Positions 17,675 to 26,294 are shown, counted from the first letter of the stretch. The stretch is 64,000 bases of DNA from Streptomyces sp. NBC_01716 (GCF_036248275.1 NZ_CP109181.1:5084001-5148000); one strand, 5' to 3'. Program-made: numbers and translations. The notes: generated by a model from the letters alone, not told the origin.

Positions 17675-18650
17675 ACGAGTCATTCCGAATGCTGACGGTG
17701 TGTCCGGGAACGCAGACAGGGCGTCCAAGATCGTTGTGTGACGAACAACCTGGACGCCCTGCTGACCGCACTGTACGTGAAGATCGACGACGAGATCGGG
17801 GGTACCCGGTGGCTGGGCCGACCGCCGCAGCTGACGGATTCCGAGCTTGTCTGCCTCGCTGTCGCGCAGGCGCTGCTGGGCTTCACTTCAGAGTCGCGGT
17901 GGCTGCGGTTCGTGGACTCCCGCTTGGGCCGGATGTTCCCGTACGTGCCCAGGCAGCCGGGCTGGAACAAGCGGCTCAGAGCCGCGTTGCCACTGGTCAG
18001 GAAGGCGATACGGCTGCTGGCCGTCGATACGGACTTCTGGTTCGACAACCACTGGATCGTCGACTCCACGCCGGTGGAGTGTGGCCGCTCGCGTCCGACG
18101 GTCAAGCGGTCGGACATGGCCGGCTGGGCCGGATACGGGTACTGCGCCTCGCACTCCCGGTTCTTCTGGGGCCTGCGCCTGTTCCTGGTGTGCACCCCGG
18201 CCGGGATGCCGATCCTGTGGGCGCTGGCGACCCCGAAGATGGACGAGCGCGAGGTACTGACCGCGATGCTCGACCGCGAACCCGAGACAGTCACGAACCG
18301 GCCGGGGCTGCTGGTGATCTCCGACAAGGGTTTCGCCGCCAAGGAGTTCGAGGCCGATTTGGCCTTGAGGGGTGCCGAGTTGCTGCGGCCGTCGTTCAAG
18401 CGCGAGAAGAAACGCAAGGGCGAGAGTCTCCTGAAATCAGTGCGGCAACTGATCGAGTCGGTCAACGACACCCTCAAAGGCCAGCTCGACCTGGAACAGC
18501 ACGGCGGCCGGACCTTCGAGGGCGTCGCAGTCCGCGTCGCTCAGCGCGTCCTCGCGATGGCCGCCGCGATCTGGCACAACCACAAGACCGGCCAGCCCGT
18601 CCTGCGATCCCTGATCGCCTATGACCACTGATCACATCGGAATGACTCGT
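17675..18650 (+). mobile_element. IS982-family insertion sequence, 976 bp
   Basis: The ends are a 14-bp inverted repeat (acgagtcattccga at 17675-17688, its complement at 18637-18650). A single full-length transposase gene fills the element. The length fits the roughly 1-kb IS982 family. Both ends and the transposase look intact, so it may be a recent insertion in an otherwise decaying island. Confidence 0.85.
17738..18631 (+). CDS. IS982-family transposase
   Basis: A 297-residue DDE transposase. The catalytic positions can be placed at IVDSTPVE (first Asp, about residue 109), VISDKGF (second Asp, about residue 193) and RQLIESVNDTLKGQ (Glu). The GTG start at 17738 lies 63 bp inside the left end, and the stop is 19 bp before the right end, so nothing is missing. 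Confidence 0.9.
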   Translation: MTNNLDALLTALYVKIDDEIGGTRWLGRPPQLTDSELVCLAVAQALLGFTSESRWLRFVDSRLGRMFPYVPRQPGWNKRLRAALPLVRKAIRLLAVDTDFWFDNHWIVDSTPVECGRSRPTVKRSDMAGWAGYGYCASHSRFFWGLRLFLVCTPAGMPILWALATPKMDEREVLTAMLDREPETVTNRPGLLVISDKGFAAKEFEADLALRGAELLRPSFKREKKRKGESLLKSVRQLIESVNDTLKGQLDLEQHGGRTFEGVAVRVAQRVLAMAAAIWHNHKTGQPVLRSLIAYDH

Positions 18651-18654
18651 CTAG

Positions 18655-19170
18655 GTGTTCCGCTCCTTCACCGCTGTGCGATTCGTCGGCTCTGCCGATG
18701 ACGTTGTGCAGGATGCCCTGGGGCTGGCGGAGTCCGGGAACCTGGAGGGCGCGGTCCCAGGGGCCAGTTCGCCGGGGGCAGACAGGAAAACTTCACGGAA
18801 GACTGGCTATGCGGGGCAACGCATGTCAACGTAAACGACCTTGCCTGAGCATTCTCAGGTCGGGTGGTCTGTAGCGCGGCAGCCCGGTCAGGATCGATAC
18901 CCCGTTGCCGGGCCTCTCCTGCTGACGCGTCTTGCGCTCCGTTCCTTCCCATCGGCGTTCTGAAGATCCCTCTCGTGGCCTTGGAGGCGCTCCTGAATCC
19001 GTACTTCCCGTTCGATCCTTCCCTCGCGACCGGCGAGTCTCCCGCGTACTGGGCCCCCGGCACCTGGCCGGTGACGACGGCCGTCTCTACGATGTCGTCG
19101 CGGACAGCCTTTCCGACTTGGGCTGGACGAGCCTGACAGTCGTCCGCGGGCGGCGTGAGCGCCCTCGCCC
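18655..19170. other. About 515 bp of decayed island DNA
   Basis: No gene is supported between the IS and the integrase fragment. Short frames such as GDDGRLYDVVADSLSDLGWT (about 19063-19125) look faintly protein-like and may be remnants of a lost gene or of the integrase-proximal region. Confidence 0.4.
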
Positions 19171-19713
19171 GTGATGGTCTGGACTCCGGAGCACACCGGC
19201 CTCTTCCTGGACCACGTCGCGGAAGACCGCCTCTACGCGCTGCTCCACCTGATCGCGTTCCGTGGCCTTCGACGCGGTGAGGCGTGTGGTCAGCGCTGGA
19301 CCGACACCCACCTGGACGCGGGTCTCATCACCGTCGCCAAGCAACTCGTGGTGAACGGCTGGGAGGTCTATGAGGACGACCCCAAGACGGACGCCGGCGC
19401 GCGCACCATCGCGCTGGACTCCTACACGGTCCGAGCCCTGAAACGGCACCGCAAACGGCAGGACAGAGACCGCGCGGACTGGGGGAGCGCATGGGCGGAA
19501 AGCGGCAGGGTCTTCACCCGCGAGAACGGTGAACTGCTCCACCCGGCCAACGTCACCGGGCGGTTGATCGAGTTGTACGAGGAAATCGGTCTCCCGCCGG
19601 TCCGGCTTCACGACCTCCGCCACGGCGCGGCAACGCTTGCGCACGCGGCCGGGGCCAGCTTTCCTGAAGCGGATCTGACGATCGCCGAGGCCGCAGCCCG
19701 GCTTGTGCCGTGA
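19171..19713 (+). pseudogene. Truncated tyrosine-recombinase integrase
   Basis: The 180-codon frame matches the catalytic domain of actinobacterial phage/ICE integrases: box I FRGLRRGEA, the beta-hairpin with PKTDAGARTI, and box II LHDLRHGAATLA. The N-terminal arm and SAM-like core-binding domains are missing. After box II the reading departs from the family and stops before the second HxxH/R and the catalytic Tyr. It cannot catalyse recombination. Its place beside the tRNA attachment site identifies it as the island's own integrase. Confidence 0.85.
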
Positions 19714-19855
19714 GCGCGCAGCACGCCCAAGGGCACTGGACGGGGGGCGAACGTTCAGCCCAGTGAGGCCCAGGAGTCTGTGCCGGATGATGCTGATCCA
19801 TTGGGCGTTATTCGGGAGATCGATTCCCCGTCCGCTCACGCACCGCTGACGCAAA

Positions 19856-19882
19856 CGGCCCCGGACGAGGAGTCCGAGGCCG
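19856..19882 (-). terminator. Hairpin downstream of intact tRNA-Arg (island copy)
   Basis: Identical to the 27-nt hairpin at 2307-2333. It lies 52 bases past the tRNA 3' end and should end its transcription. The island carries its own copy, so the tRNA kept a terminator after integration. Confidence 0.6.
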
Positions 19883-19934
19883 AGTAGTGGCCCTCCCTAT
19901 GGGGAAAGTCCCAGGTCAGAGCAGTAATACCTTG

Positions 19935-20007
19935 TGCCCCCGGCAGGATTCGAACCTGCGACACCCGCTTTAGGAGAGCGGTGCTCTATCCCCTGAGCTA
20001 CGGAGGC
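19935..20007 (-). tRNA. tRNA-Arg (anticodon CCT)
   Basis: A complete 73-nt cloverleaf with a 7-bp acceptor stem (one G-U), D-arm GCTC/GAGC, anticodon stem CCGCT/AGCGG with loop CTCCTAA, and T-arm GCAGG/CCTGC with TTCGAAT. The discriminator is A and CCA is not encoded. The anticodon CCT reads AGG. Its 3' part serves as the attachment site of the island. Confidence 0.95.
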
Positions 20008-20625
20008 GGGGGCTTGTACAGGACCTTGGCGAAAACTCAGAGAGAATTCCGCAGCCAGCCAGACAAAGTCCCAGGTCAGAAGAGTGCACCAGGTCTGGTG
20101 TCGTCTGAAAGTGACGAGCCGACAGGTTCAGAACAGTAGACCTTCCAACCCGAGACAGGGTAGCGGATTCGGCGTCTGGGGGTGGTCGCCGGGGTGTTGT
20201 CGGGGTCTGCCTGTTCTAGAGGAGTGGCGTTGACCTGCATGTTTGATCGATTCTGTGGACCGTCCGTTCCGTAATCCTGAGTATCTTTTGTCATGTTCTG
20301 TGCGGAGGGAGCGCTCCAGTCGCGCCGAGAGCTCCGTGTTTGCCTGTTCCAGGCGGGAGACCTGACGCTGAAGCTCTTCCTGGTCGCCGGGGGCACCGAG
20401 CCCCGACTCCCACCACGTCCGCTCGCCCATCAGCTCGGACAATCGCCGCTCCAGGCGCCGGGCTGGGTGACAAGCCGAGTGTTGTGGGCGTGGGCGAGGG
20501 CCCCGCCTTGGGGGGCGAGGCAGAAATCGCCCGTTCGGCGGCGTGGATGAGGGCGAGCAGGTCGCGGTGAGTCGAGCGTGCCGGTCTGCCCCGTAAAGAT
20601 CTGAGGAGCAAGCTCAGGGCCCCGC
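20008..20625. other. 618-bp region with a possible broken coiled-coil gene
   Basis: On the minus strand, a frame at about 20290-20625 (DLLALIHAAERAI) and another at 20128-20442 (EELQRQVSRLEQANTELSAR, a clear heptad pattern) look like two parts of one protein split by a frameshift near 20445-20470. I do not recognise the family. A 16-nt string at 20065-20080 repeats one found at 19905-19920 beside the tRNA. Confidence 0.3.
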
Positions 20626-22002
20626 TCAACCGGTGGGCCTCGGCGCCGGTGGGCTGTCGTTCGCGGCCGTGGGGAAGGCCAGTCTGCGGTCGATGTCGAC
20701 GGTGACGCGGCCCTCGACCATGGTCGCGACGACGCGATGGCGGAACGTCATGCCGTGAAAAGGGGTGTTGTCCGACGCGCTGACCGACTCGGTCCGGTCC
20801 ACCCGCCAGTCGGCCCGGGGGTCCACCAGGGTGAACGTCGCGGGTTCCCCCGCGAGCAACGGGCGGCCCGCCACGTCGGCGAGTCCCGCGATACGGGCGG
20901 GACGTGTGGACATCACCCTGGCCACGAGGCCCCAGTCCGGGTCGCCCCCGGCGCCCAGGGCCTCCGCGACCACGGGGAGCGCGGTCTCCAGGCCCAGCAT
21001 GCCGAAGGGCGCCTCGCACCAGTGGTTGTCCTTGCTCGACGCGGTGTGCGGGGCGTGGTCGGTGGCGACGGCGTCGATGGTTCCGTCACGCAGGGCCGCG
21101 CGCAGCGCCGCCACGTCCTCGGCGCTGCGCAGGGGCGGGTTCACCTTGTGCAGGGGGTCGGCTTCGCGCGTCATGAGATCGGTGAGCAGCAGATGGTGGG
21201 GGGTCACTTCGGCTGTTACGGGCCAGCCGCGCGACTTGGCCCACCTGACGATCTCGACGGTCCCCGCTGTGGAGACGTGACAGATGTGCAGGCGTCCGCC
21301 GGTGGCCCCGGCGAGAACCACGTCACGCGCGACGATCGTCTCCTCGCCCGTCGCCGGCCAGGGCGGCAGTCCTGTGGCCTGCGCTGCCGCGCCGGCGTTG
21401 ACCTGGCCTCGCTCGACGAGACGCGGGCACTGGGCGTGTTGGGCGACGAGGGTTCCGGTGCGGCGGGCCGCCTCCAGCGCCCGCAGCAGGAGCCTGGGGT
21501 CGTCGACACATACGCCGTCGTCGGAGAACATCAGGGCGCCGGCCGCCGCCATGGCGTCGAGGGGTGCGAGGTGACGGCCGGCGAGCCCGCCGGTGACGGC
21601 CCCCACCGGGTGCACCCGGCAGGACGCCGTTCGCGCCGCCCGCTCGATGATGTGCCGTACCCGCTCGGGGGTGTCGGTCACCGGCACGCAGTTGGCCATG
21701 GCGAGCACGTCGGAGTACCCGCCGTGCGCTGCCGCCCTGGTGCCGCTCGCGATGGTCTCCGAGGCGGCGTCACCGGGCTCGCGCAGGTGGGTATGGAGGT
21801 CCACCAAGGCCGGCAGCATGATCAGCCCGTCGCAGTCGGCTGTCGTCGCGTCCGCGGCACTGGTGCCGTCCCCGTTCCCGGGGGCCGTCACGGCGGCGAT
21901 CCGGCTGCCCCGTACGGTCACGTCCCGGGGTGCGCCGCCGAGGGGCCGGACCCCCCGCAGGATCGTCGTGCCCGCGGAGCCGTCGGCCGGGGGGCCGTTC
22001 AC
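20626..22002 (-). CDS. pyrC: Dihydroorotase (accessory copy)
   Basis: The GTG at 22002 overlaps the PyrK-like stop (GTGA); the product is 458 aa. Amidohydrolase metal motifs are present: DLHTHLREPG (HxH), HICHVSTAG, EVTPHH and the catalytic Asp in ATDHAPHT. The enzyme interconverts dihydroorotate and N-carbamoyl-L-aspartate. It is the last gene of an operon that also holds a carbamoyl-amino-acid hydrolase and a class 1B dihydroorotate dehydrogenase, and there is no pyrB, carA or carB here, so the hydrolytic (catabolic) direction is the more likely job. Confidence 0.85.
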   Translation of the reverse strand: MNGPPADGSAGTTILRGVRPLGGAPRDVTVRGSRIAAVTAPGNGDGTSAADATTADCDGLIMLPALVDLHTHLREPGDAASETIASGTRAAAHGGYSDVLAMANCVPVTDTPERVRHIIERAARTASCRVHPVGAVTGGLAGRHLAPLDAMAAAGALMFSDDGVCVDDPRLLLRALEAARRTGTLVAQHAQCPRLVERGQVNAGAAAQATGLPPWPATGEETIVARDVVLAGATGGRLHICHVSTAGTVEIVRWAKSRGWPVTAEVTPHHLLLTDLMTREADPLHKVNPPLRSAEDVAALRAALRDGTIDAVATDHAPHTASSKDNHWCEAPFGMLGLETALPVVAEALGAGGDPDWGLVARVMSTRPARIAGLADVAGRPLLAGEPATFTLVDPRADWRVDRTESVSASDNTPFHGMTFRHRVVATMVEGRVTVDIDRRLAFPTAANDSPPAPRPTG

Positions 22003-22877
22003 CTGTCCGTGTCCGGGTGGGTGAGGCGGAAGACCGGTCCGTCCGCGCAGATCAGCGGGGACTCCTCGGGGCCGCTCCTGGTCCCGGTGGCGCAGCCGTG
22101 GCAGTACCCGAGGCCGCAGGCCATGTGGGCTTCCAGCGATACCTGGACGTCCGCCGCCCAGCGTCGGCCGAGTTCCTCGCAGAGCCGGGCCAGCCGCTCC
22201 GAACCGCACGTCATGATCTGCTGTGGAGGGGCCTGATCGAGGTCCGCGGTCAGCATGTCCCGGAGCCGGGTCACGTCGCTGCTGCCGGTGTCGTCGGTGA
22301 CCTCGTGCAGTCGTGTCACACCGGCAGCCCGGTAGACGTCCGCTCCTACGACTCTGTCCGCGCTTCTGCCGCTGGCCACGGCGACGATCTCGACCTCGGT
22401 CCCGGCGCACTCCTGGGCGACGGTGGTCAGCGAACAGGTGCCGATGCCCCGTCCGACCAGAAGGACGCGCCCCGTTCCCCGGGTGATCCGGAATCCCTGG
22501 CCCAGCGGTCCCACGACCAGCATTCGCTCGCCCGGTCGGAAGGAGGCCAGGCGACGGGTGCCGTCACCGACCACTCCGAGAAGGATGTCGAGGGTGCCGG
22601 CCTGCGGATTCCGGGCGTATACGGCCATGGGGCGGGGCAGGACGGGACCCGTGTGCTCGCCCCGGGCGGCGGTCAGCATCACGAACTGTCCTGCCTGGCA
22701 CGTCCGGGCGATACTCGGTGCTTCCAGGCGCAGGAAGTGGTGGCCACGTCCGTGCGGCGTGGAGGCGATGACCTGGGCACGGTGCCAGGTCGCGGCGGGC
22801 CGGTCGGTCCCGGCCCCGGGCAGCGGTGTCACGCTGTCCCGGACCGGTATGCCGGCGTCCGTGTCGAGGGTGTTCAT
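21999..22877 (-). CDS. pyrK: PyrK-like dihydroorotate dehydrogenase electron-transfer subunit
   Basis: The ATG at 22877 overlaps the upstream stop (ATGA); the product is 292 aa. It has a ferredoxin-reductase fold: the FAD site LPRPMAVY (about residues 80-87), an NAD-site Gly loop (VGRGIG) and a C-terminal [2Fe-2S] site CGLGYCHGC with a fourth Cys before ADGPVF. In class 1B enzymes this subunit passes electrons between NAD(H) and the PyrD flavin, which lets the enzyme reduce orotate. The matching PyrD is at 25317-26294. Confidence 0.85.
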   Translation of the reverse strand: MNTLDTDAGIPVRDSVTPLPGAGTDRPAATWHRAQVIASTPHGRGHHFLRLEAPSIARTCQAGQFVMLTAARGEHTGPVLPRPMAVYARNPQAGTLDILLGVVGDGTRRLASFRPGERMLVVGPLGQGFRITRGTGRVLLVGRGIGTCSLTTVAQECAGTEVEIVAVASGRSADRVVGADVYRAAGVTRLHEVTDDTGSSDVTRLRDMLTADLDQAPPQQIMTCGSERLARLCEELGRRWAADVQVSLEAHMACGLGYCHGCATGTRSGPEESPLICADGPVFRLTHPDTDR

Positions 22878-24172
22878 GCGGCTGGGGCCTCCTGTGCGGA
22901 CAGCCGGGCATCGAGCCGCAGGAGACCCGAAGCCAGGATGTCGGTGCCGACGGCGAGTTCGGCCGGAAAGGTCAGCTCCTCGGGACTGTGGCTGACCCCG
23001 CCGTTGTGACTGGGGACGAAGATCATGCCGGTGGGCACCACACGGTTGATCATCTGTGCGTCGTGGCTGGCCCCGCTGGGCATCACCCGGTGCGCGATCC
23101 CGGCCTCCGTCGCGGCCTCGGCGACGGTGTCCCGGAGCCATCTGGGGAGGATGACGGGGGAGGCGTCGGCCAGCAGCCGGGATTCGCACCCGATCCCGCG
23201 CCGGGAGCAGACGCGCTGTGCACCTTCGACGATCTCCGCCGCGGTCAGCCGCTGTCGGTCGTTGTCGATGTCCCGGACGTCGACATACACCTCGGCGTTC
23301 CCGGCGATCGTGGTGAGGGACCCGGGGGAGACATCCATGCGTCCGACGGTCGCACGGGTGCCGTGATGGCGGCTGTCGTTGGCAAGGGTCTCGATCATCA
23401 GGATGACCTCCGCCGCCGCGGCCATCGCGTCGGCCCTCATCCGCATCGGGGTTCCCCCGGTGTGCGAGGCCCGTCCGGTGAGATCGAGGCGCAGCCGGGT
23501 ACTGCCCGAGATCAGGTCGACGAGTCCGACGGGAACGGACTCGGACTCCAGCAGGGAGCCCTGCTCGATGTGCAGTTCCAGGAAGGCGGCCCAGTCCTCG
23601 CCGCGCCAGCGGGCCGCCTCGGTGTCGTTCGGGTCGAGGCCGACGGCTGTCATGGCCTGCGCCAGCGATACGCCCTCGGCGTCCTGCTTGGTCTTCAGGT
23701 CGACTGGGCCGGTCAGTCCCGCGGCGATCCGGCTGCCCGTGCACGCCTGTCCGAAGCGGGCTCCCTCCTCGGCGGCGAACGCCACGAAGCGGACCGGCCG
23801 GGTGAGCCGGATCCCAGCCGAGACGAACAGCCGTGCCACCTCCATCGCCGCGACCACACCGGCTATGCCGTCGTACGCGCCGGCGCCCGGCACGCTGTCG
23901 AGATGGGAGCCGGTGCCCAGACCCGGCAGTCCGGGGGTCGTGCCGGGAAGTTCGGCGAGCGTGTTGCCGGCTGTGTCCGTACGCACGTCCAGGCCGAGCG
24001 CACGCATGTGCGCCGCGTACACGTCGTGGGCCTGGCGCTCCAGTGGGGTGTAGGCCAGCCGGGTGACGCCTGGGCCTCTGCCGGGCTCCGACATTCCGGC
24101 GAAGGTGTCCAAGTGCGTTTGGAGCCGGTCCGCGTCGGCGCGACGGAGAGCGGCGAGCGTCGGTGCGGTCAT
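22874..24172 (-). CDS. M20-family N-carbamoyl-amino-acid hydrolase / allantoate amidohydrolase-like
   Basis: The ATG at 24172 overlaps the upstream stop by one base (TGATG); the product is 432 aa. Metal and catalytic motifs of the HyuC/AllC group are clear: GSHLDSVPGAGAYDG, EEGARF, ELHIEQG, the dimer-lid GRASHTGGTPM and SGASHDAQM. These enzymes hydrolyse a carbamoyl or ureido group to an amine, CO2 and ammonia. Between dihydroorotase and PyrK genes, N-carbamoyl-L-aspartate is the natural substrate, giving aspartate. Substrate specificity is inferred from context. Confidence 0.85.
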   Translation of the reverse strand: MTAPTLAALRRADADRLQTHLDTFAGMSEPGRGPGVTRLAYTPLERQAHDVYAAHMRALGLDVRTDTAGNTLAELPGTTPGLPGLGTGSHLDSVPGAGAYDGIAGVVAAMEVARLFVSAGIRLTRPVRFVAFAAEEGARFGQACTGSRIAAGLTGPVDLKTKQDAEGVSLAQAMTAVGLDPNDTEAARWRGEDWAAFLELHIEQGSLLESESVPVGLVDLISGSTRLRLDLTGRASHTGGTPMRMRADAMAAAAEVILMIETLANDSRHHGTRATVGRMDVSPGSLTTIAGNAEVYVDVRDIDNDRQRLTAAEIVEGAQRVCSRRGIGCESRLLADASPVILPRWLRDTVAEAATEAGIAHRVMPSGASHDAQMINRVVPTGMIFVPSHNGGVSHSPEELTFPAELAVGTDILASGLLRLDARLSAQEAPAA

Positions 24173-24651
24173 CAGAGTCCGGCCGACGAGGCTTCCGCCT
24201 CGGAGAGCAGCGACACCACAGGTGCGGAACCCACGGCTTCGAGTGTCGGCGTGTGCAGGACAGCGGCCACCGCGGTCACTTCGGCGGCGGCGCCGCGCAG
24301 CAGGCCGAGCATCGCCTGTAGCCGACGCGGCTCCCAGGCCGTCGCCAGCAGCACGACCCGGTCGCCGGGGGTGATCGCCGGGGTGACGGAGGTGATTCCG
24401 GACTCGTCGGTGACCCGTAGGACGGTCGCGCCCGTCGCGAGGGCCACGATGTGGGCGAGCACGGCTTCGTCGCTGCTCTCCCACACCGAGATGTGGTCCG
24501 GCTCCAGGTGTCGCACGGCGTCGGCGAGGGCCCGGCCGATGAGGTCGGCCGCGGCCGGGGACACCTGCGTGTTCAAGGTGACGCCGTAGGCGTCGGTGGC
24601 CGCGCCGAGTTCACGGACGCCGGAAAGGATCGCGGAGGTGCTTTCGGTCAT
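24172..24651 (-). CDS. Degenerate phosphoribosyltransferase-like protein
   Basis: 159 aa, ATG at 24651 overlapping the upstream stop (ATGA). The pattern of the type I PRTase fold is recognisable (DHISVWESSDEAVLAHIVALA, then GDRVVLLATAW followed by a helix and a strand), but the acidic PRPP loop (DDxxTTG) reads LLATAWEPR and is lost. It is shorter than PyrE and probably cannot catalyse transfer. It may bind orotate or form a complex with the neighbouring PyrE-like protein. Confidence 0.55.
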   Translation of the reverse strand: MTESTSAILSGVRELGAATDAYGVTLNTQVSPAAADLIGRALADAVRHLEPDHISVWESSDEAVLAHIVALATGATVLRVTDESGITSVTPAITPGDRVVLLATAWEPRRLQAMLGLLRGAAAEVTAVAAVLHTPTLEAVGSAPVVSLLSEAEASSAGL

Positions 24652-25232
24652 CGGGGACCCTCCTCTTTCGTGTCGGTCGCGGACCCGAGCGGGGCCGGCG
24701 ACGGGGTGGCGGGGAAGAGCGCGTGGAACCGTACTCCGTACCGCTCCAGGAGCGTGTCCACCACGCTGCTGTCACCGAGGTCGAGCACGCTGAGTACGCA
24801 GGAGACCCGCATCCCGGCTTTCAGGGCGGCGTGCACCGGCGGCGCCGCGTCCTGCGCCGTGCGCATCAACGGAACGACGACGACGGTGTGTTCGCCCGCG
24901 TGGGCCTCGCCGGTCAGACGGGCGTCGTCCCCGGTACCGGTCACCGTCGCGAACGGCAGCCCCGTGTGCAGGGCCAGGGCGGTGGTGGCGGCGATGCCTT
25001 CGGGGGTGGTGCACACCAACCGGTCGGTCCCGCGCGGGAGCACCTCGGACAGCAGCGCCGCGGTGCGGCGCAGGATGGACGGCCGGCACTGGACGGCTTC
25101 GATGTCGAATCGGCCGTCGCCGATGGGCGCCACCGCCAGTATGTCGGCGTACAGTTCGGCGCTTCGTCGCTGGGCGCTCTGGAAGGCGCGGGGGGCGTCA
25201 GGTGCCGTGTGCAGGACCTGGTCAAGGTTCAT
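24648..25232 (-). CDS. PyrE-like protein lacking the PRPP-binding loop
   Basis: This 194-residue protein follows orotate phosphoribosyltransferase along its length: an FDIEAVQCRP strand, a GIAATTALALHTGLPFA segment equivalent to GIPIATTTA of PyrE, and a C-terminal strand-helix unit ending VRFHALF. The catalytic Lys loop is absent and the PRPP motif (DDVITAGTA in PyrE) reads PLMRTAQDA. Key residues for catalysis are therefore missing. It is coupled to the next gene by a four-base overlap. Possible roles are orotate binding, a scaffold, or regulation. Confidence 0.65.
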   Translation of the reverse strand: MNLDQVLHTAPDAPRAFQSAQRRSAELYADILAVAPIGDGRFDIEAVQCRPSILRRTAALLSEVLPRGTDRLVCTTPEGIAATTALALHTGLPFATVTGTGDDARLTGEAHAGEHTVVVVPLMRTAQDAAPPVHAALKAGMRVSCVLSVLDLGDSSVVDTLLERYGVRFHALFPATPSPAPLGSATDTKEEGPR

Positions 25233-25316
25233 GTGGGCTCCGTGGATGGGACGGTCTTTGGTGACCGCGCGAGGCCGGCGGGTCGCCGGGAGGTGTGGTC
25301 CGGCCGCGCGGGAGGG

Positions 25317-26294
25317 TCAGGTGCGCACCGTGCCGCGTTCGTCGGCGAGACGGGTGATGCCGAGTTCGCGGCACAGGGCGTCGAGGTCCCGCAGGACCTG
25401 GGTCATCGCGTACGGGCGGGTGAACGTCGCGGTACCCATCTGTACGGCGGTGGCTCCGGCCAGGACGAACTCCAGGACGTCCCGCGCGGTGCTGATGCCG
25501 CCGCATCCGATGACGGGTATTCCGACGGCCGCGGCGGCCTGCCACACCAGGCGCAGCACCATGGGTCGGACCGCGGGTCCGGACAGTCCTCCCACCCCGT
25601 TGCCCAGCACCGCGCTCCGCCCGTTCAGGTCGATGGCCATGCCGGGGAAGGTGTTGGCGACTGTCACGGCGGTCGCGCCCGCCTGCTCGGAGGCGCGCGC
25701 GATGTCCCCGATCGATGTCACGTTCGGGGTCAGTTTGACGACGACGGGCAGCGAAGTACGCGCCACGACACCGGAGACGACACGCTCCACGGTCGACGCG
25801 TCCGTTCCGATGGCGAGCCCGCCGTGCTCAAGGTTCGGGCAGGAGACGTTCACCTCCAGTGCCTCGCAGGGAGCGTCGGCGAGCTCCTCGGTGATCCGCA
25901 GGTACTCCTCCACGGCGAGGCCCCCGACACTCACCACGACGGGTACCCCGAACGACCGGTAGCGGGGCAGCACCGTGCGGATGAACTCCGCCGAGCCCGG
26001 ACTGGGGATTCCCACGCTGTTGAGCATGCCCTGCGCGCTCTCGGTGAGCCGGTGCGAGGGGTTACCGGAACGCCGTTGCGAGAAGAGGGTCTTGGTGACC
26101 AGGGCGCCCAGCTCGTGCACCGGCAGGAGAGCGGCGAGTTCAGGACCGAAGCAACCCGACGCGGGCATCACGGGGTTGGCCAGACGCAGCGGGCCGAGCG
26201 AGACCGCGAGGTCGGTCCGGAACGCGGCGTGGTCCGCGAAATGCCGGTCGCGGTCGTCGAACACCGCGGGATCGTGGTCTTGAACCTCCGTCAT
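25317..26294 (-). CDS. pyrD: Dihydroorotate dehydrogenase, class 1B type
   Basis: 325 aa. The FMN barrel is clear: NPVMPASGCFG, the active-site loop with Cys (NVSCPN), Lys in VVKLTPN, GLSGPAVRP and the phosphate site GCGGISTARD. A Cys base is typical of class 1 soluble enzymes; class 2 membrane enzymes use Ser. With the PyrK-like subunit in the same operon it should form the NAD-linked 1B heterotetramer, able to run in either direction. A membrane-bound class 2 enzyme is expected elsewhere in a Streptomyces genome, so this is an extra copy. Confidence 0.88.
   Translation of the reverse strand: MTEVQDHDPAVFDDRDRHFADHAAFRTDLAVSLGPLRLANPVMPASGCFGPELAALLPVHELGALVTKTLFSQRRSGNPSHRLTESAQGMLNSVGIPSPGSAEFIRTVLPRYRSFGVPVVVSVGGLAVEEYLRITEELADAPCEALEVNVSCPNLEHGGLAIGTDASTVERVVSGVVARTSLPVVVKLTPNVTSIGDIARASEQAGATAVTVANTFPGMAIDLNGRSAVLGNGVGGLSGPAVRPMVLRLVWQAAAAVGIPVIGCGGISTARDVLEFVLAGATAVQMGTATFTRPYAMTQVLRDLDALCRELGITRLADERGTVRT

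Larger units (their letters stand above)
17671..18654. repeat. CTAG flanks of the IS (target duplication)
   Basis: CTAG occurs directly outside both IS ends (17671-17674 and 18651-18654). It reads as a 4-bp target-site duplication. Because CTAG is its own complement, it could instead be the outermost part of the inverted repeats. Confidence 0.5.
2385..20007. mobile_element. Decayed tRNA-Arg(CCT)-integrated genomic island, about 17.6 kb
   Basis: The element is bounded by the 42-nt att repeats (2385-2426 and 19935-19976), with the complete tRNA at the right end. The terminator hairpins beside the repeats are also duplicated. A truncated tyrosine integrase lies just inside the tRNA-side end (19171-19713), the usual place. 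I found no replication, excisionase or conjugation gene, so it looks immobile. The cargo is a STAND protein, an HTH/FtsK-like protein, a sugar-modification cluster and an IS982-type element. Parts of the 5.8-8.2 kb stretch look less GC-rich than the flanking chromosome, which fits transfer. Confidence 0.8.

Noticed and set aside
2385..20007. A functional actinomycete integrative conjugative element
   Set aside because: No Rep, Tra/FtsK-type DNA translocase, Xis or Spd genes could be recognised; the FtsK-like domain at 6440 is a soluble HTH fusion, not a transfer ATPase.
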